A DNA stretch of 64,000 bases from Solirubrobacter ginsenosidimutans (GCF_027587205.1 NZ_JAPDOD010000035.1:1-64000); one strand, 5' to 3'; counted from the stretch's first letter, positions 16,103 to 25,365 are shown. The notes: generated by a model from the letters alone, not told the origin. Numbers and translations are program-made.

Positions 16103-17905
16103 ATGCGCACCCCCCTCCGCCTCAGGCTCGGCGCCAAGCTCGGACTCGCGTTCGCCGGCGTCCTCGTCGTCATGCTCGCCTCCTTGGTCATCGTCCTGCA
16201 CAAGTCCTCGCAGGCCAGCGGCGCGTACGAGCGCGCGATCGGGTGGAAGACAGCGCTCGAGGGTGCTGCCGACCAGGCCGACGGGACACGGCAGCAGCAG
16301 GCTGCCCAGGCGCTGTACGTCGCCACCGGCGAGCTGCGCTACAAGCGTGAGTGGGAGGAGGGTGTGGCCGCGGGCGAGCGTGGCGGTGCGGCCGTGGAGA
16401 AGCTGCACGACCCGGTCGTGACCAAGCTCGCCGCAGGCGCGACCGCCGCTGACCACAACCACGACGAGACCGTCAACACCAAGCTCTTCCCGGCGATGGC
16501 GAGCGGCGACACCGCCGCCGCGCACGCCGCCCTCACTCTGGCCGACAAGTACGTCCGTGTCCCGTTGAAGGCGCAGGAGCAGATCCGCGCCTACGTCCAG
16601 AAGCGCCAGGACGCCGACATCGCCACCGCCAAGTCCGCCGCGGACGCCGCGCGGACCTTCGGCCTGATGGCCGGCCTGCTGGCGACGCTGTTCGCCGCCG
16701 GCATCGTCTTCCTCGTCAGCCGCGGCATCCGCCGCTCGGCCGCGCAGGTGCTCGACCGGCTGAACCTGCTCGAGAGCCACGATGCCGCGGAGCTCGAAGA
16801 GGGTCTGAACGCGGTCGCCGGTGGGGACCTGACGCGCGCCGTCCTGGCCGACACGCCCGCCATCGAGGCCCCCGGCGGGGACGAGATCGGCGACATCGCG
16901 CGCGCCACCAACGGCATCCGCGAGCGGCTGCACGTGTCCGTGGACTCGTACAACGACATGCGCGGCCGGCTGTCGGAGCTGATCGGCGAGGTCGCCGGCT
17001 CCTCGAACTCCGTCGCCGCCGCGTCGCGCCAGATGGCGACCACCTCGCAGGAGGCCGGCGCCGCGGTGGGCGAGATCGCCAACGCCGTGGGTGAGGTCGC
17101 GTCGGGCGCTGAGCGCCAGGCGCGCAGCGTCGAGGCCGTCCGCGACATCGCCTCCGAGGCGGCCGCGGTCGCCCGTGAGAGCGTGCTGCGTGCCCGCGAG
17201 GCCGCCCGCGCCGCCGACGCCGCCCGCGGGGTCGCCCGCGCCGGCGCCGTCACCGCTCAGGAGGCGTTCGACGCCATGACCGGCGTCCAGCGGTCCTCCA
17301 AGGACGTCACCAGCGCGATCCAGGATCTTGCGGTCCGCTCGGGCGAGATCGAGTCGATCGTCGAGACGATCGCCGCGCTCGCCGCGCAGACCAACCTGCT
17401 GGCATTGAATGCCGCCATCGAGGCCGCGCGGGCGGGCGAGCAGGGCCGAGGCTTTGCCGTTGTGGCGGAGGAAGTGCGCAAGCTGGCCGAGGGCTCCCAG
17501 GCCGCCGCCGGCTCGATCGCCGAGCTGATCGCCCAGATCCAGCAGGAGACCGCGCGCGTCGTCGGCGTCGTCGAAGGCGGGGCCGAGCGCACCGAGGCGG
17601 GTGCCCGCACGGTCGCCCAGGCCCGCGACGCCTTCGCCGACATCGAGGCCGCCGTCGTCGACGTCACCACCCGCGTGGAGGAAATCGCCGACGCCGTCGA
17701 GCGCATCTCCGACGGCACCGGCCGCATCCAGACCGACGTGGGTGAGGTCGCGGCCGTCGCCGAACAGTCCTCCGCCTCCGCCGAGCAGGTCACGGCCACC
17801 ACCGAGGAGACCTCCGCCTCCACCCAGGAGATCGCGGCCTCCGCCCAAGAACTCGCCGCCACCGCCACCCGCCTCGACGGCCTCGTCGGCTCCTTCCGTT
17901 TCTAA
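16103..17905 (+). CDS. methyl-accepting chemotaxis protein
   Basis: A 600-residue chemoreceptor. TM1 is at about residues 12-32; a periplasmic four-helix-type sensor domain (35-185) contains a DHNHDETVN stretch; TM2 is at about 188-212; a HAMP region with [15 protein letters not shown] follows; then a long coiled-coil signalling domain. The hairpin tip reads [20 protein letters not shown] with [16 protein letters not shown], the universal CheA/CheW contact. There is no C-terminal CheR pentapeptide; the protein ends GSFRF. No che genes are nearby. Its stop codon abuts the left palindrome of repeat doublet A. Confidence 0.93.
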   Translation: MRTPLRLRLGAKLGLAFAGVLVVMLASLVIVLHKSSQASGAYERAIGWKTALEGAADQADGTRQQQAAQALYVATGELRYKREWEEGVAAGERGGAAVEKLHDPVVTKLAAGATAADHNHDETVNTKLFPAMASGDTAAAHAALTLADKYVRVPLKAQEQIRAYVQKRQDADIATAKSAADAARTFGLMAGLLATLFAAGIVFLVSRGIRRSAAQVLDRLNLLESHDAAELEEGLNAVAGGDLTRAVLADTPAIEAPGGDEIGDIARATNGIRERLHVSVDSYNDMRGRLSELIGEVAGSSNSVAAASRQMATTSQEAGAAVGEIANAVGEVASGAERQARSVEAVRDIASEAAAVARESVLRAREAARAADAARGVARAGAVTAQEAFDAMTGVQRSSKDVTSAIQDLAVRSGEIESIVETIAALAAQTNLLALNAAIEAARAGEQGRGFAVVAEEVRKLAEGSQAAAGSIAELIAQIQQETARVVGVVEGGAERTEAGARTVAQARDAFADIEAAVVDVTTRVEEIADAVERISDGTGRIQTDVGEVAAVAEQSSASAEQVTATTEETSASTQEIAASAQELAATATRLDGLVGSFRF

Positions 17906-18026
17906 CGCCCACCTAAGGGGCCAGACCCCTTAGGTTCCCTTTAGGTCGCTTTCGACTTCGCGCGGCGGTTTCCCACCCGCCGCGCGAGCTAAAGCGGAGA
18001 TAAGGGGCCAGACCCCTTAGGTGGGA
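17906..18026. repeat. palindrome doublet A (REP/REPIN-like), inverted pair
   Basis: The left unit has arms ACCTAAGGGG (17911-17920) and CCCCTTAGGT (17926-17935) around CCAGA, followed by CTTTAGG. The right unit has TAAGGGG (18001-18007), CCAGA, CCCCTTAGGT (18013-18022) in inverted orientation, preceded by CTAAAG. Between them is a strong hairpin, CGCGCGGCGG (17959-17968) with CCGCCGCGCG (17977-17986). The element fills exactly the gap between the stop codons of two convergent genes. Confidence 0.85.
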
Positions 18027-19469
18027 TTAATGTATGTCGGGGGAGGCCGGTTCGCCGTTCGCCAGCTCGACGAGGAGGCGGACGCCCCAGCCGGCGCCGC
18101 CCTTGGGGGTGTAGGGCTTGCCGTTGTCGTAGGCGCCGGCGGCGATGTCGATGTGTGCCCACGGGACGTCGCCGGCGAAGCGGTGCAGGAACTCGGCGGC
18201 GCTGGAGGCGCTGCCGCCGCGGTCGGTCGGGGAGTTGACGATGTCGGCGTAGCGGCCTTCGATCAGCTTCTCGTAGTCCGGGTGCAGCGGCATGCGCCAG
18301 ACGGATTCGCCGGTGCGCTCGCCCGCGCGGGTGATCTCACCCGCCCAGCCGTCGTCGTTGGCGAACAGGCCCGCGTACGGCGTGCCGAGGGCGACGACGA
18401 TCGCGCCGGTCAGCGTCGCGAGGTCGACCAGGCGCTCGGCGCCGAGGTCGATCGCGTGGGCGAGGCAGTCGGCGAGCACGAGCCGGCCTTCGGCGTCGGT
18501 GTTGTTGACCTCGATCGTCACGCCGGACTTCGCCCGCACGATGTCGCCGGGCTTGACGGCGTGGCCGGACGGGAGGTTCTCCGTCGCGCCGATCACACCC
18601 GCCACCCGCACCGGCAGCCCCAGCCGCGCGATCGCGCCGACGGCCTCAAGGACCGCCGCCCCGCCCGACATGTCGAACTTCATCTCATGCATCTTCGCCG
18701 CGGGCTTGATCGAGATGCCACCGGAGTCGAACGTCACCGCCTTGCCCACGAAGCCCAGCAGCGGGCCGGTCACGTCGGCGGGCTCGTAGCGGACCGTGAT
18801 CAGGCGCGGCTCCACGTGGGAGCCCTGCGCCACGCACGCGAACGCGCCCATCCCCGCAGCGACGATCCCCTCGCGGTCGAGCACGTCGACACTGACGCCC
18901 TCCAGCTCCCGCGCCCGCGCCTCGAGCGCCTCCGGCGTGAGGTCGTTCGCCGGCCGGTTCTGGAGGTTGCGGGCGGAGTTCGTCGCCTCCGACAGGACCG
19001 CCGCCCGCGCCGCCGGCGCGGAGACGTCGTCGTGCGCGCTCAGGATCAGCGTGTCGAGCCCGGGCGAGTCGGAGGAGGTCTCGCTCTTGTACTCGCCGAA
19101 CGCGTAGGCCGCCAGCAATGTGCCCTCGACCAGCGCGCCGACGTGCGCGTCGGTCACGTGGTGAGGGACCTCCCAGCACAGCACCCGCGTGCTCAGCTCC
19201 TTCGCGCGCCCCACCACGACCGCCGCGGCGACCCGCGCCCGCTCGGGATCGAAGTCCTTGCGCGCACCCAATCCGGCGACGATGTAGCGCCGCCCCTCGG
19301 CGTGCGTCACCGCCAGCTTGCGCAGGGCGCGCTTGGCCTCGCCGGAGTCCACCAGCGCCTGCAGCACGCCACCGTGGTCGTGCTTGATCCCCTCGTCCTC
19401 GAAGACCCCGACGACGATCGTGTCGGCACCGCTCGAAGGTGGGGCATCCGTGGTCGTTGCGACATCCAT
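18027..19469 (-). CDS. pepA: leucyl aminopeptidase (M17)
   Basis: A 480-residue cytosolic aminopeptidase of family M17. The catalytic domain holds GKAVTFDSGGISIKP (metal-binding Lys and Asp), MKFDMSGGAA, and the family signature NTDAEGRL with metal-binding Asp/Glu; the N-terminal macro-like domain precedes it. It is a two-metal enzyme that removes N-terminal residues from peptides. The first ATG (19469) is used. The divergent thiolase shares the intergenic TTAATAGACT, which holds -10-like hexamers for both directions. Confidence 0.95.
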   Translation of the reverse strand: MDVATTTDAPPSSGADTIVVGVFEDEGIKHDHGGVLQALVDSGEAKRALRKLAVTHAEGRRYIVAGLGARKDFDPERARVAAAVVVGRAKELSTRVLCWEVPHHVTDAHVGALVEGTLLAAYAFGEYKSETSSDSPGLDTLILSAHDDVSAPAARAAVLSEATNSARNLQNRPANDLTPEALEARARELEGVSVDVLDREGIVAAGMGAFACVAQGSHVEPRLITVRYEPADVTGPLLGFVGKAVTFDSGGISIKPAAKMHEMKFDMSGGAAVLEAVGAIARLGLPVRVAGVIGATENLPSGHAVKPGDIVRAKSGVTIEVNNTDAEGRLVLADCLAHAIDLGAERLVDLATLTGAIVVALGTPYAGLFANDDGWAGEITRAGERTGESVWRMPLHPDYEKLIEGRYADIVNSPTDRGGSASSAAEFLHRFAGDVPWAHIDIAAGAYDNGKPYTPKGGAGWGVRLLVELANGEPASPDIH

Positions 19470-19480
19470 ACGCGCGGACG

Positions 19481-19490
19481 TTAATAGACT
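19481..19490. promoter_or_regulatory. shared divergent -10 region (pepA / thiolase)
   Basis: TTAATAGACT holds TAGACT (19485-19490) ending 6 bases before the thiolase ATG, and TATTAA on the other strand (19486-19481) 11 bases before the pepA ATG. The thiolase mRNA would therefore be leaderless. Confidence 0.45.
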
Positions 19491-19496
19491 CGACTC

Positions 19497-20669
19497 ATGC
19501 CTCGAACCGTGATCCTGAGCAGCGCCCGCACGCCGATCGGCAAGCTGGGCGGGGGCCTCTCGACGCTCCCGGCCACGCATCTGGGCGGTGTGGCGATCCG
19601 CGAGGCGCTCCAGCGCGCCGATATCGCGCCCGAGCAGGTCGAGCACGTCGTGATGGGAACGGTGCTGCAGGCGGGGCAGGGGCAGATCCCGAGCCGGCAG
19701 GCGCAGATCAACGCCGGCATCCCGATCGAGGTCACCTCTGAGACGATCAACAAGGTCTGCGCCTCGAGCGTGCGCGCGGTCGGGATGATCGATCAGGCCG
19801 TTCGGGCGGGTGACCTGGAAGTCGCGGTCGGCGGCGGGATGGAGTCGATGTCGCAGGCGCCCTACCTGCTCCCCGGCGCGCGCCAGGGCTTCCGGATGGG
19901 CGACGTCAAGGCGCTCGACGCGATGATCGAGGACGGCCTGCGCAACCCGTTCAGCGGCCGTCAGATGTTCGACGAGGCGACCGAGATCGGCGACGAGCTC
20001 GAGATCACCCGCGCCGACCTCGACAAGTGGGCGCTGCGCTCGCACGACCGCGCGATCGCCGCCACCGACGAGGGTCGCCTCGCCGACGAGATCGTCTCCG
20101 TCACCATCAGCGGTCGCAAGGGCGACACGGTGGTCGAGGTCGACGAGGCGCCGCGACGCGGCTCGAGCCTCGAGGCGCTGGCCAAGCTCCCCGGCCTGGT
20201 CAAGAACGGCTCCCACACCGCGGGCAACTCCCCGGGCGTCAACGACGGCGCGGGCGCGCTGGTGCTGGCCAGCGAGGACTGGGCCGAGCGCAACGGCAAG
20301 GACATCCTCGGCACGATCATCGCCCAGGCGGCCGTCGCCGACGAGTTCGCCTGGCTCGCCCGCACGCCCGCCAACGCCGCCAAGAAGGCGCTCGACAAGG
20401 CGGGGCTGCAGCCGGGGGACATCGATCTGTGGGAGATCAACGAGGCCTTCGCGTCCGTCGCCCTGAACTCCACCCGCATGCTCGGCATCGACGAGGAACG
20501 GGTGAACGTCAACGGCGGCGCGGTCGCGCTCGGGCACCCGATCGGCGCCTCCGGCGCCCGCATCATCGGCTCGCTCGTGCTGGAGCTGCGCCGGCGCGGC
20601 GGCGGCTACGGCTGCGTCGCGATCTGCTCCGGCGGTGGCCAGGGCGACGCCGTCATCGTGCACGTCTGA
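19497..20669 (+). CDS. acetyl-CoA acetyltransferase (thiolase)
   Basis: A 390-residue thiolase with the full catalytic set: nucleophile Cys88 in NKVCASS, His347 in GHPIGASGAR, Cys377 in ICSGGGQGDA, plus the NEAFAS motif. The length and the N-terminal SSARTPIGKLGG favour the biosynthetic/acetoacetyl-CoA thiolase type, which interconverts two acetyl-CoA and acetoacetyl-CoA. The downstream HAD-family and acyl-CoA dehydrogenase genes follow closely on the same strand, so beta-oxidation or ketone-body-like metabolism is plausible. Confidence 0.95.
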   Translation: MPRTVILSSARTPIGKLGGGLSTLPATHLGGVAIREALQRADIAPEQVEHVVMGTVLQAGQGQIPSRQAQINAGIPIEVTSETINKVCASSVRAVGMIDQAVRAGDLEVAVGGGMESMSQAPYLLPGARQGFRMGDVKALDAMIEDGLRNPFSGRQMFDEATEIGDELEITRADLDKWALRSHDRAIAATDEGRLADEIVSVTISGRKGDTVVEVDEAPRRGSSLEALAKLPGLVKNGSHTAGNSPGVNDGAGALVLASEDWAERNGKDILGTIIAQAAVADEFAWLARTPANAAKKALDKAGLQPGDIDLWEINEAFASVALNSTRMLGIDEERVNVNGGAVALGHPIGASGARIIGSLVLELRRRGGGYGCVAICSGGGQGDAVIVHV

Positions 20670-20676
20670 GCTGCGC

Positions 20677-21477
20677 TTGACCGAGCGCCCGCACATCCTT
20701 CCCCCGCCTCCGGGCGGGGGCGCGATCAAACGCGAAGGAGAGAACGGGGCCGCGTTCTTCGACCTCGACCGCACGCTGATCGCGGGCTCGTCGTCGTTCC
20801 AGTTCGGCCGCGCGGCGTACAAGGCGGGGATGCTCTCGCGCCGCGACATCGCCCGCGACGCCTACGAGAACATCGTCTTCCGGCTGAGAGGCTCCACCGA
20901 CGCGGGCACTGACGCGATCCGCGCGCGGGTGTCGGAGATGCTCGAGGGGGCGAAGGTGCGCGATCTGCAGCGGCTCTCCGGAAGCGTGCTCGCAGGGGTG
21001 CTCCCGCGGCTGTACCCGCGGATGCTCGAGCTCGCCTACGAGCATCAGGACGAGGGCCGGCCGATCTTCATCTGCACCGCCGCCGCCCAGGAGATGGCCG
21101 AGCTGATGGCGATCGTGCTCACCTTCGACGGCGCCGTGGGCAGCGTCGCCGAGGTGATCGACGGCGTCTACACCGGTCGTGAAGGCGGGCCGTTCAACTA
21201 CCGCGAGGGCAAGGCGCAGGCGATCCGCGACCTGGCCGTGCGCGAGGGCATCGACCTCGAAGCGTCCTACGCCTACAGCGACTCCGAGTCCGACCTGCCG
21301 ATGCTGCGGCTCGTCGGGCATCCTGTCGCGGTCAATCCGGACAAGGAACTGGCGCGCGTGGCGCGCGCGGAGGGGTGGGAGATCATGCGCTTCGAGCGGC
21401 TCGGGCGGAAGATTCGGGTGGCTGCTGCGGCGGCGCTCGTGGGCGGGTTCGCGGTGCAGCGCGCGGTGCGCACGTGA
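20677..21477 (+). CDS. HAD-superfamily (subclass IB) phosphatase
   Basis: About 266 residues. HAD motif I is FFDLDRTLI (nucleophile and acid Asp), the thiol/hydroxyl motif II position is FICTAA, and motif IV is AYSDSESDLPML. The subclass IB cap with an all-helical insertion (KAGMLSRRDIARDAYENIVFRLRG) resembles SerB/PlsC-associated HAD-IB hydrolases acting on phospho-lipids or phosphoserine. There is no ATG near the domain start: a TTG at 20677 (8 bases after the thiolase stop) or a GTG at 20635 (overlapping thiolase) are the options. The stop overlaps the next start as GTGA. Confidence 0.8.
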   Translation: MTERPHILPPPPGGGAIKREGENGAAFFDLDRTLIAGSSSFQFGRAAYKAGMLSRRDIARDAYENIVFRLRGSTDAGTDAIRARVSEMLEGAKVRDLQRLSGSVLAGVLPRLYPRMLELAYEHQDEGRPIFICTAAAQEMAELMAIVLTFDGAVGSVAEVIDGVYTGREGGPFNYREGKAQAIRDLAVREGIDLEASYAYSDSESDLPMLRLVGHPVAVNPDKELARVARAEGWEIMRFERLGRKIRVAAAAALVGGFAVQRAVRT

Positions 21478-22598
21478 GCGTCCACGAGCTGACCGACGAC
21501 CAGCGTGAGATCCGCGACCTGACGCGGCGGTTCGCCGACGAGAAGATCGCGCCGTTCGCCTCGCAGTGGGATCGCGACCATCACTTCCCGCGTGAGCTGT
21601 TCGGCGAGCTCGGTGAGCTGGGGCTGATGGGGGTGTGCGTGCCGGAGGAGCACGGCGGCGCGGGGGCCGACTTCCTCGCCTACATGCTCGTGCTGGAGGA
21701 ACTCTCGCGCGCCGACGCGGGTGTGGGCGTGACCGTCGCCGTGCACACGAGCGCGGGCACGCTGCCGATCCTCAACCACGGTTCCGCGGAGCAGATCGAG
21801 GCGCACGTCCCGAGGCTGGCGAGCGGCGAGGAGTTGTCCGCGTTCGCGCTCACCGAGTCGGGGTCGGGAAGTGACGCCGGCGCGATGCGGACCCGGGTGT
21901 CGGATGACCGGATCACCGGCGCCAAGCAGTGGATCACCAACGGCTCGTTCGCCTCGACGTTCATCGTCTTCGCCAAGGAACGCGACAAGCCGAGCGCCTT
22001 CCTGGTCCGCGCCGGCGCCGCCGGCTTCGCCGTGACCCGCGAGGAAGAGAAGATGGGGCTCAATTCGAGCTCCACCGCCGACCTCGCCTTCGAGGACACG
22101 CCCGCCGAACGGTTGGGCGAGTCCGGCAACGGCATGCGGGTCGCGTTGCGCACGCTCGACGGCGGCCGGATCGGCATCGCCGCGCAGGCGGTGGGCATCG
22201 CCCAGGCCGCGCTCGACCTCGCGACCGGGTACGCCAAGGAGCGCAACGCGTTCGGCGGCCCGATCGCCCGCTTCCAGGCGATCCAGCACAAGCTCGCCGA
22301 CATGCAGACCGAGGTCGAGGCCGCAAGAGCCCTCGTCTGGCGCGCCGCCCGCCTGAAGGAAGGCGGGAAGCCCCACAGCGTCGAGGGCGCGCAGGCCAAG
22401 CTCTTCGCCTCCGGCGTCGCCCGCCGCCAGACCGGCGAGGCGATCCAGATCCTCGGCGGCTACGGCTACACCAAGGAGTTCCCGGCCGAGCGCTACTACC
22501 GCGACGCCAAGGTCACCGAGATCTATGAGGGAACGAGCGAGATCCAGAAGCTCGTGATCGCCCGCGCCCTGCTGGGCGAGGCGATGCGCGGCGGATAG
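21474..22598 (+). CDS. acyl-CoA dehydrogenase
   Basis: A 374-residue short/branched-chain type acyl-CoA dehydrogenase. It shows FALTESGSGSD (FAD/substrate contact), the middle beta domain with KQWITNGSFA, and the helical C-terminal domain with LGGYGYTKEFPAERYYRDAK and the catalytic Glu352 in IYEGTSEIQ. It is a flavoenzyme that passes electrons to ETF; etfBA and ETF:quinone oxidoreductase are at 33.8-37.3 kb. The GTG start overlaps the HAD stop, so it is cotranscribed with the thiolase and the phosphatase. Confidence 0.95.
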   Translation: MSVHELTDDQREIRDLTRRFADEKIAPFASQWDRDHHFPRELFGELGELGLMGVCVPEEHGGAGADFLAYMLVLEELSRADAGVGVTVAVHTSAGTLPILNHGSAEQIEAHVPRLASGEELSAFALTESGSGSDAGAMRTRVSDDRITGAKQWITNGSFASTFIVFAKERDKPSAFLVRAGAAGFAVTREEEKMGLNSSSTADLAFEDTPAERLGESGNGMRVALRTLDGGRIGIAAQAVGIAQAALDLATGYAKERNAFGGPIARFQAIQHKLADMQTEVEAARALVWRAARLKEGGKPHSVEGAQAKLFASGVARRQTGEAIQILGGYGYTKEFPAERYYRDAKVTEIYEGTSEIQKLVIARALLGEAMRGG

Positions 22599-22632
22599 GG
22601 CTTTTGACGCTCATGAAGTAAGCCCGGCCCCG

Positions 22633-22638
22633 TAGGCT
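22633..22638 (+). promoter_or_regulatory. -10 hexamer of the histidine kinase gene
   Basis: TAGGCT ends 8 bases before the ATG at 22647, implying a very short or absent leader. Confidence 0.35.
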
Positions 22639-22646
22639 CGGCGGCG

Positions 22647-24356
22647 ATGCGTCTGACGATCGCCGCCGCCTGCGTGACGACGTTCGCCATCGGGACCGTG
22701 ATCCTCGTGGCGACGCCGGGCTTCGACCGCCTGCCGCCGGGTGGGCGCGCGGTCCCGTACCTCGGCATCGCGCTGGCGTGGGGGTTCGTCGCGGTCGGCT
22801 CCTTCGCCTGGCTGCGCCGCCCCGACAATCGCACGGGCGCGCTGATGACGATCGTCGGCGTCGGCGTCGCCTTGACGGGCTTCTCGCTCTTCGACGTACC
22901 AGTGCTGTGGGCGATCGGCGCGACGGCGGACACGGTGATCATCTCGCTGCTGATCCACCTGCTGCTCGCGTTCCCGTCCGGCCGGCTCGAGACGCGCGGC
23001 GCGCGCATCGTGGCGGCGCTCGGCTACGTCGCGGGCGTGCTGCAGCCGGTGCTCGTCCTGTTCAGCACCTGCGGGTCTGACCTGGGCGACGACTGCCCGA
23101 GCAATCCGATCCTGATCAGCGACGACCGGTCGATCGCGAGCGTGATCGAGACCGTCCAGGGCGTGTTCGCCGTGGTCGCGGTGACGCTGACGGTCGTCCT
23201 CTTGCTCCGCCGCTGGCGCGCGTCCAACCACGCCCAACGCCGCGGGCTGGAGCCGGTGCTGCTGCTCGGGGCGGTGATCATGGTCCTCGGCCTGGCGACC
23301 GCCGCGACCCAGTCCGCCGGTGCCGGCGAGATGGCCGCGCAGATCGCGTTCATCGCCGCGTTCGCGCTGCTCCCGGCGGCGTTCCTGCTCGGTCTGGTGC
23401 GCACCCGCTTCTTCCGCACCGCGACCGTCGGCCGGTTGATCGAGCAGCTCGCGCGCGACCGCGACCTGCGCGATGCACTCGCCGACGCGCTCGGCGATCC
23501 GACGCTCGAGGTCGCCTACTGGCTGCCCGAGCGCGGGTACGTCGATCGTGCCGGGCATCCGATCGAGGCCGGCGAGCGCGAACTGACGGAGATCGATCAC
23601 GAGGGGCGGCGCGTCGGCGCGCTCCTGCACGCGCGGGTCTTGTCGGAGACGCCCGAGCTGGTGGTCGAGGCGAGCGCCGCCGCCGTGCTGGCGCTGGAGA
23701 ACGCGCGGCTGGAGGTCGAGCTGCGGGCGCAGGTCGAGGCGTTGCGCGCTTCGCGCGCGCGGCTGGTGGAAGCGGGCGACGCGGAGCGCCGGCGACTGGG
23801 GCGCGATCTGCACGACGGCGCGCAGCAGCGCCTCGTGGCGCTGATGATCGAGCTGCAGCTCGCGCGCGAACGGCTTCCCGCCGACGCGGACGGGGCGCTG
23901 GAGCTGGTCGAGAGCGCGTTCGCCAACGCCCAGGCGGCGGTCGGCGAGTTGCGCGACCTCGCCTCCGGCATCCATCCCGCGGTGCTCTCCCAACGGGGGC
24001 TCGACGCGGCGCTGGAGTCCCTGGCCAGCCGGGCGCCGGTGCCGGTCGAGCTGGACAGCGCGCTGGCGGAGCGGCTCCCGAGTGCGGTCGAGACCGCGGC
24101 CTACTTCGTCGTCGCGGAGGCGCTGACGAACGTGGCGAAGTACGCGGGGGCGACGTACGCGCGGGTGGAGGTGCGGCGCGAGAACGGCTGCGCCGTGGTG
24201 GACGTGCGCGACGACGGCGTGGGTGGCGCGAACGCCGCGGGCGGGAGCGGACTGCGCGGTCTCGGGGATCGCGTCGGCGCGCTCGACGGGACGCTCGAGG
24301 TGGAGTCCCCGCGCGGCGCGGGGACGCTCATCCGCGCCCGGATCCCCCTCGGATGA
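22647..24356 (+). CDS. membrane sensor histidine kinase, NarX/LiaS (HPK7) type
   Basis: A 569-residue kinase. Residues 1-255 hold about seven hydrophobic segments, a membrane sensor of unknown ligand. A short GAF-like/coiled region follows. HisKA_3 carries the phospho-accepting His in [12 protein letters not shown], then LASGIHPAVLSQRGL. HATPase_c includes [10 protein letters not shown] (N box) and [18 protein letters not shown] (G boxes). The cognate NarL-type regulator is encoded on the opposite strand immediately downstream; their 3' ends overlap by 29 bases. It may report cell-envelope stress to the nearby ABC exporter, as related kinases do (inference). Confidence 0.9.
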   Translation: MRLTIAAACVTTFAIGTVILVATPGFDRLPPGGRAVPYLGIALAWGFVAVGSFAWLRRPDNRTGALMTIVGVGVALTGFSLFDVPVLWAIGATADTVIISLLIHLLLAFPSGRLETRGARIVAALGYVAGVLQPVLVLFSTCGSDLGDDCPSNPILISDDRSIASVIETVQGVFAVVAVTLTVVLLLRRWRASNHAQRRGLEPVLLLGAVIMVLGLATAATQSAGAGEMAAQIAFIAAFALLPAAFLLGLVRTRFFRTATVGRLIEQLARDRDLRDALADALGDPTLEVAYWLPERGYVDRAGHPIEAGERELTEIDHEGRRVGALLHARVLSETPELVVEASAAAVLALENARLEVELRAQVEALRASRARLVEAGDAERRRLGRDLHDGAQQRLVALMIELQLARERLPADADGALELVESAFANAQAAVGELRDLASGIHPAVLSQRGLDAALESLASRAPVPVELDSALAERLPSAVETAAYFVVAEALTNVAKYAGATYARVEVRRENGCAVVDVRDDGVGGANAAGGSGLRGLGDRVGALDGTLEVESPRGAGTLIRARIPLG

Positions 24357-24990
24357 ACTGGAGCACCGCGAGCACGCGGCGGTGGTCCTCGGCGCCGCCG
24401 CCGACGCCGAGCTTGGTGAAGATCGCGGTCACGTGCTTCTCGACGGCGTGCGGGGTGACGACCATCGCCTCGGCGATGCCCTTGTTCGAGCGCCCTTCGG
24501 CCATCAGCTCGAGCACCTCGCGCTCGCGCGGGGTGAGGCCGTCGAGCGGGTCGTCGCGGCGGCGGCGGCCGAACATGTGGGCGACGACGGTCGGGTCGAG
24601 CACCGATCCGCCGGCGGCGACGCGCTTGACGGCGTCCGCGAAGAGCTTGAAGTCGGTCACGCGGTCCTTGAGCAGGTAGCCGACGCCCTCGGCGTCGTCG
24701 CCGATCAGGTCGACCGCGTAGCGCTCTTCGGCGTACTGGCTGAGGACGAGGACGCCGATGCCGGGGTGGGCGGCGCGGATCTCCATCGCCGCTCGCAGGC
24801 CGTCGTCGGTGTTGTCGGGCGGCATCTGGACGTCGACGATCGCGACGTCGGGCTTGTGGGCGGCGACCTTGCGCAACAGGTCGGGTGCATCCGCGGCCTC
24901 GGCGACGACCTCGAAGCCCGCGTCGGCGAGGAGGCGAACGATCCCCTGGCGCAGCAGCGCCTGGTCCTCGGCGATGACGACCCGGGTCAT
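24328..24990 (-). CDS. NarL/LuxR-family response regulator
   Basis: 220 residues. The receiver domain has the acidic pair in IAEDQ, phospho-acceptor Asp53 in IVDVQMP, and the Lys in LLKDRV. The C-terminal LuxR helix-turn-helix is LTPREREVLELMAEG followed by SNKGIAEAMVVTPHAVEKHV. It is a DNA-binding output partner for an HPK7-type kinase such as the convergent gene. Its ATG overlaps the stop of the orphan receiver gene (ATGA), so the two regulators are cotranslated. Confidence 0.93.
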   Translation of the reverse strand: MTRVVIAEDQALLRQGIVRLLADAGFEVVAEAADAPDLLRKVAAHKPDVAIVDVQMPPDNTDDGLRAAMEIRAAHPGIGVLVLSQYAEERYAVDLIGDDAEGVGYLLKDRVTDFKLFADAVKRVAAGGSVLDPTVVAHMFGRRRRDDPLDGLTPREREVLELMAEGRSNKGIAEAMVVTPHAVEKHVTAIFTKLGVGGGAEDHRRVLAVLQFIRGGSGRG

Positions 24991-25331
24991 GGCGCGCCGA
25001 GCAGTTCGACGAGGCGGGGTGAGGCCAGCTCGGCCTTCGGGACGAAGCCCTTCGCCCCCGACGCCTCGACGTCGCCCACGGCGGATGCGTCGAGCGTCGA
25101 GACGAGCACGACCACCGCGCCGTTGAACCGCCCCGCCGAGCGCACGCCGTCCCCGTCGGGGAGGTTGACGTCCAGCAGCACACAGTCCGGGTGCAGTTCG
25201 GCCGCCGCGGCGAGACCGGAAGCGACGTCGCCCGCCATCCCCACGACCTCGTATCCGCGGGCCTGCAGCAGCATCCGCGCAGACATGCGAAACGCGGTGG
25301 AGTCGTCGACGATGAGGACGGTGCGGGCCAT
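24987..25331 (-). CDS. stand-alone receiver-domain protein
   Basis: A 114-residue single CheY-like receiver with all active-site residues: VLIVDDS (acidic pair), VLLDVNLPDGDG with phospho-acceptor Asp54, a Ser in LVST, and Lys99 in FVPKAE. It has no output domain, so it may act as a phosphate sink or protein-binding switch. The ATG at 25331 is preferred over the GTG at 25337 because TAGGTT lies exactly 6 bases before it on the coding strand. That hexamer is part of the palindrome at 25339-25365. Confidence 0.85.
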   Translation of the reverse strand: MARTVLIVDDSTAFRMSARMLLQARGYEVVGMAGDVASGLAAAAELHPDCVLLDVNLPDGDGVRSAGRFNGAVVVLVSTLDASAVGDVEASGAKGFVPKAELASPRLVELLGAP

Positions 25332-25338
25332 GCTCACA

Positions 25339-25365
25339 ACCTAAAGGGGACAGTCCCCTTTAGGT
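25339..25365. repeat. single palindrome D overlapping the receiver-gene promoter
   Basis: A perfect inverted repeat: arms ACCTAAAGGGGAC and GTCCCCTTTAGGT around a single A. It belongs to the same family as the doublets but has the GGGGACAGTCCCC core. Its left edge provides TAGGTT on the minus strand, the likely -10 of the receiver gene. Confidence 0.85.

Noticed and set aside
16085..17848. Apparent 590-residue N-terminal extension of the minus-strand membrane protein
   Set aside because: It lies wholly antisense to the chemoreceptor and is Gly/Asp/Leu low complexity; ATG 16084 gives a normal membrane protein.
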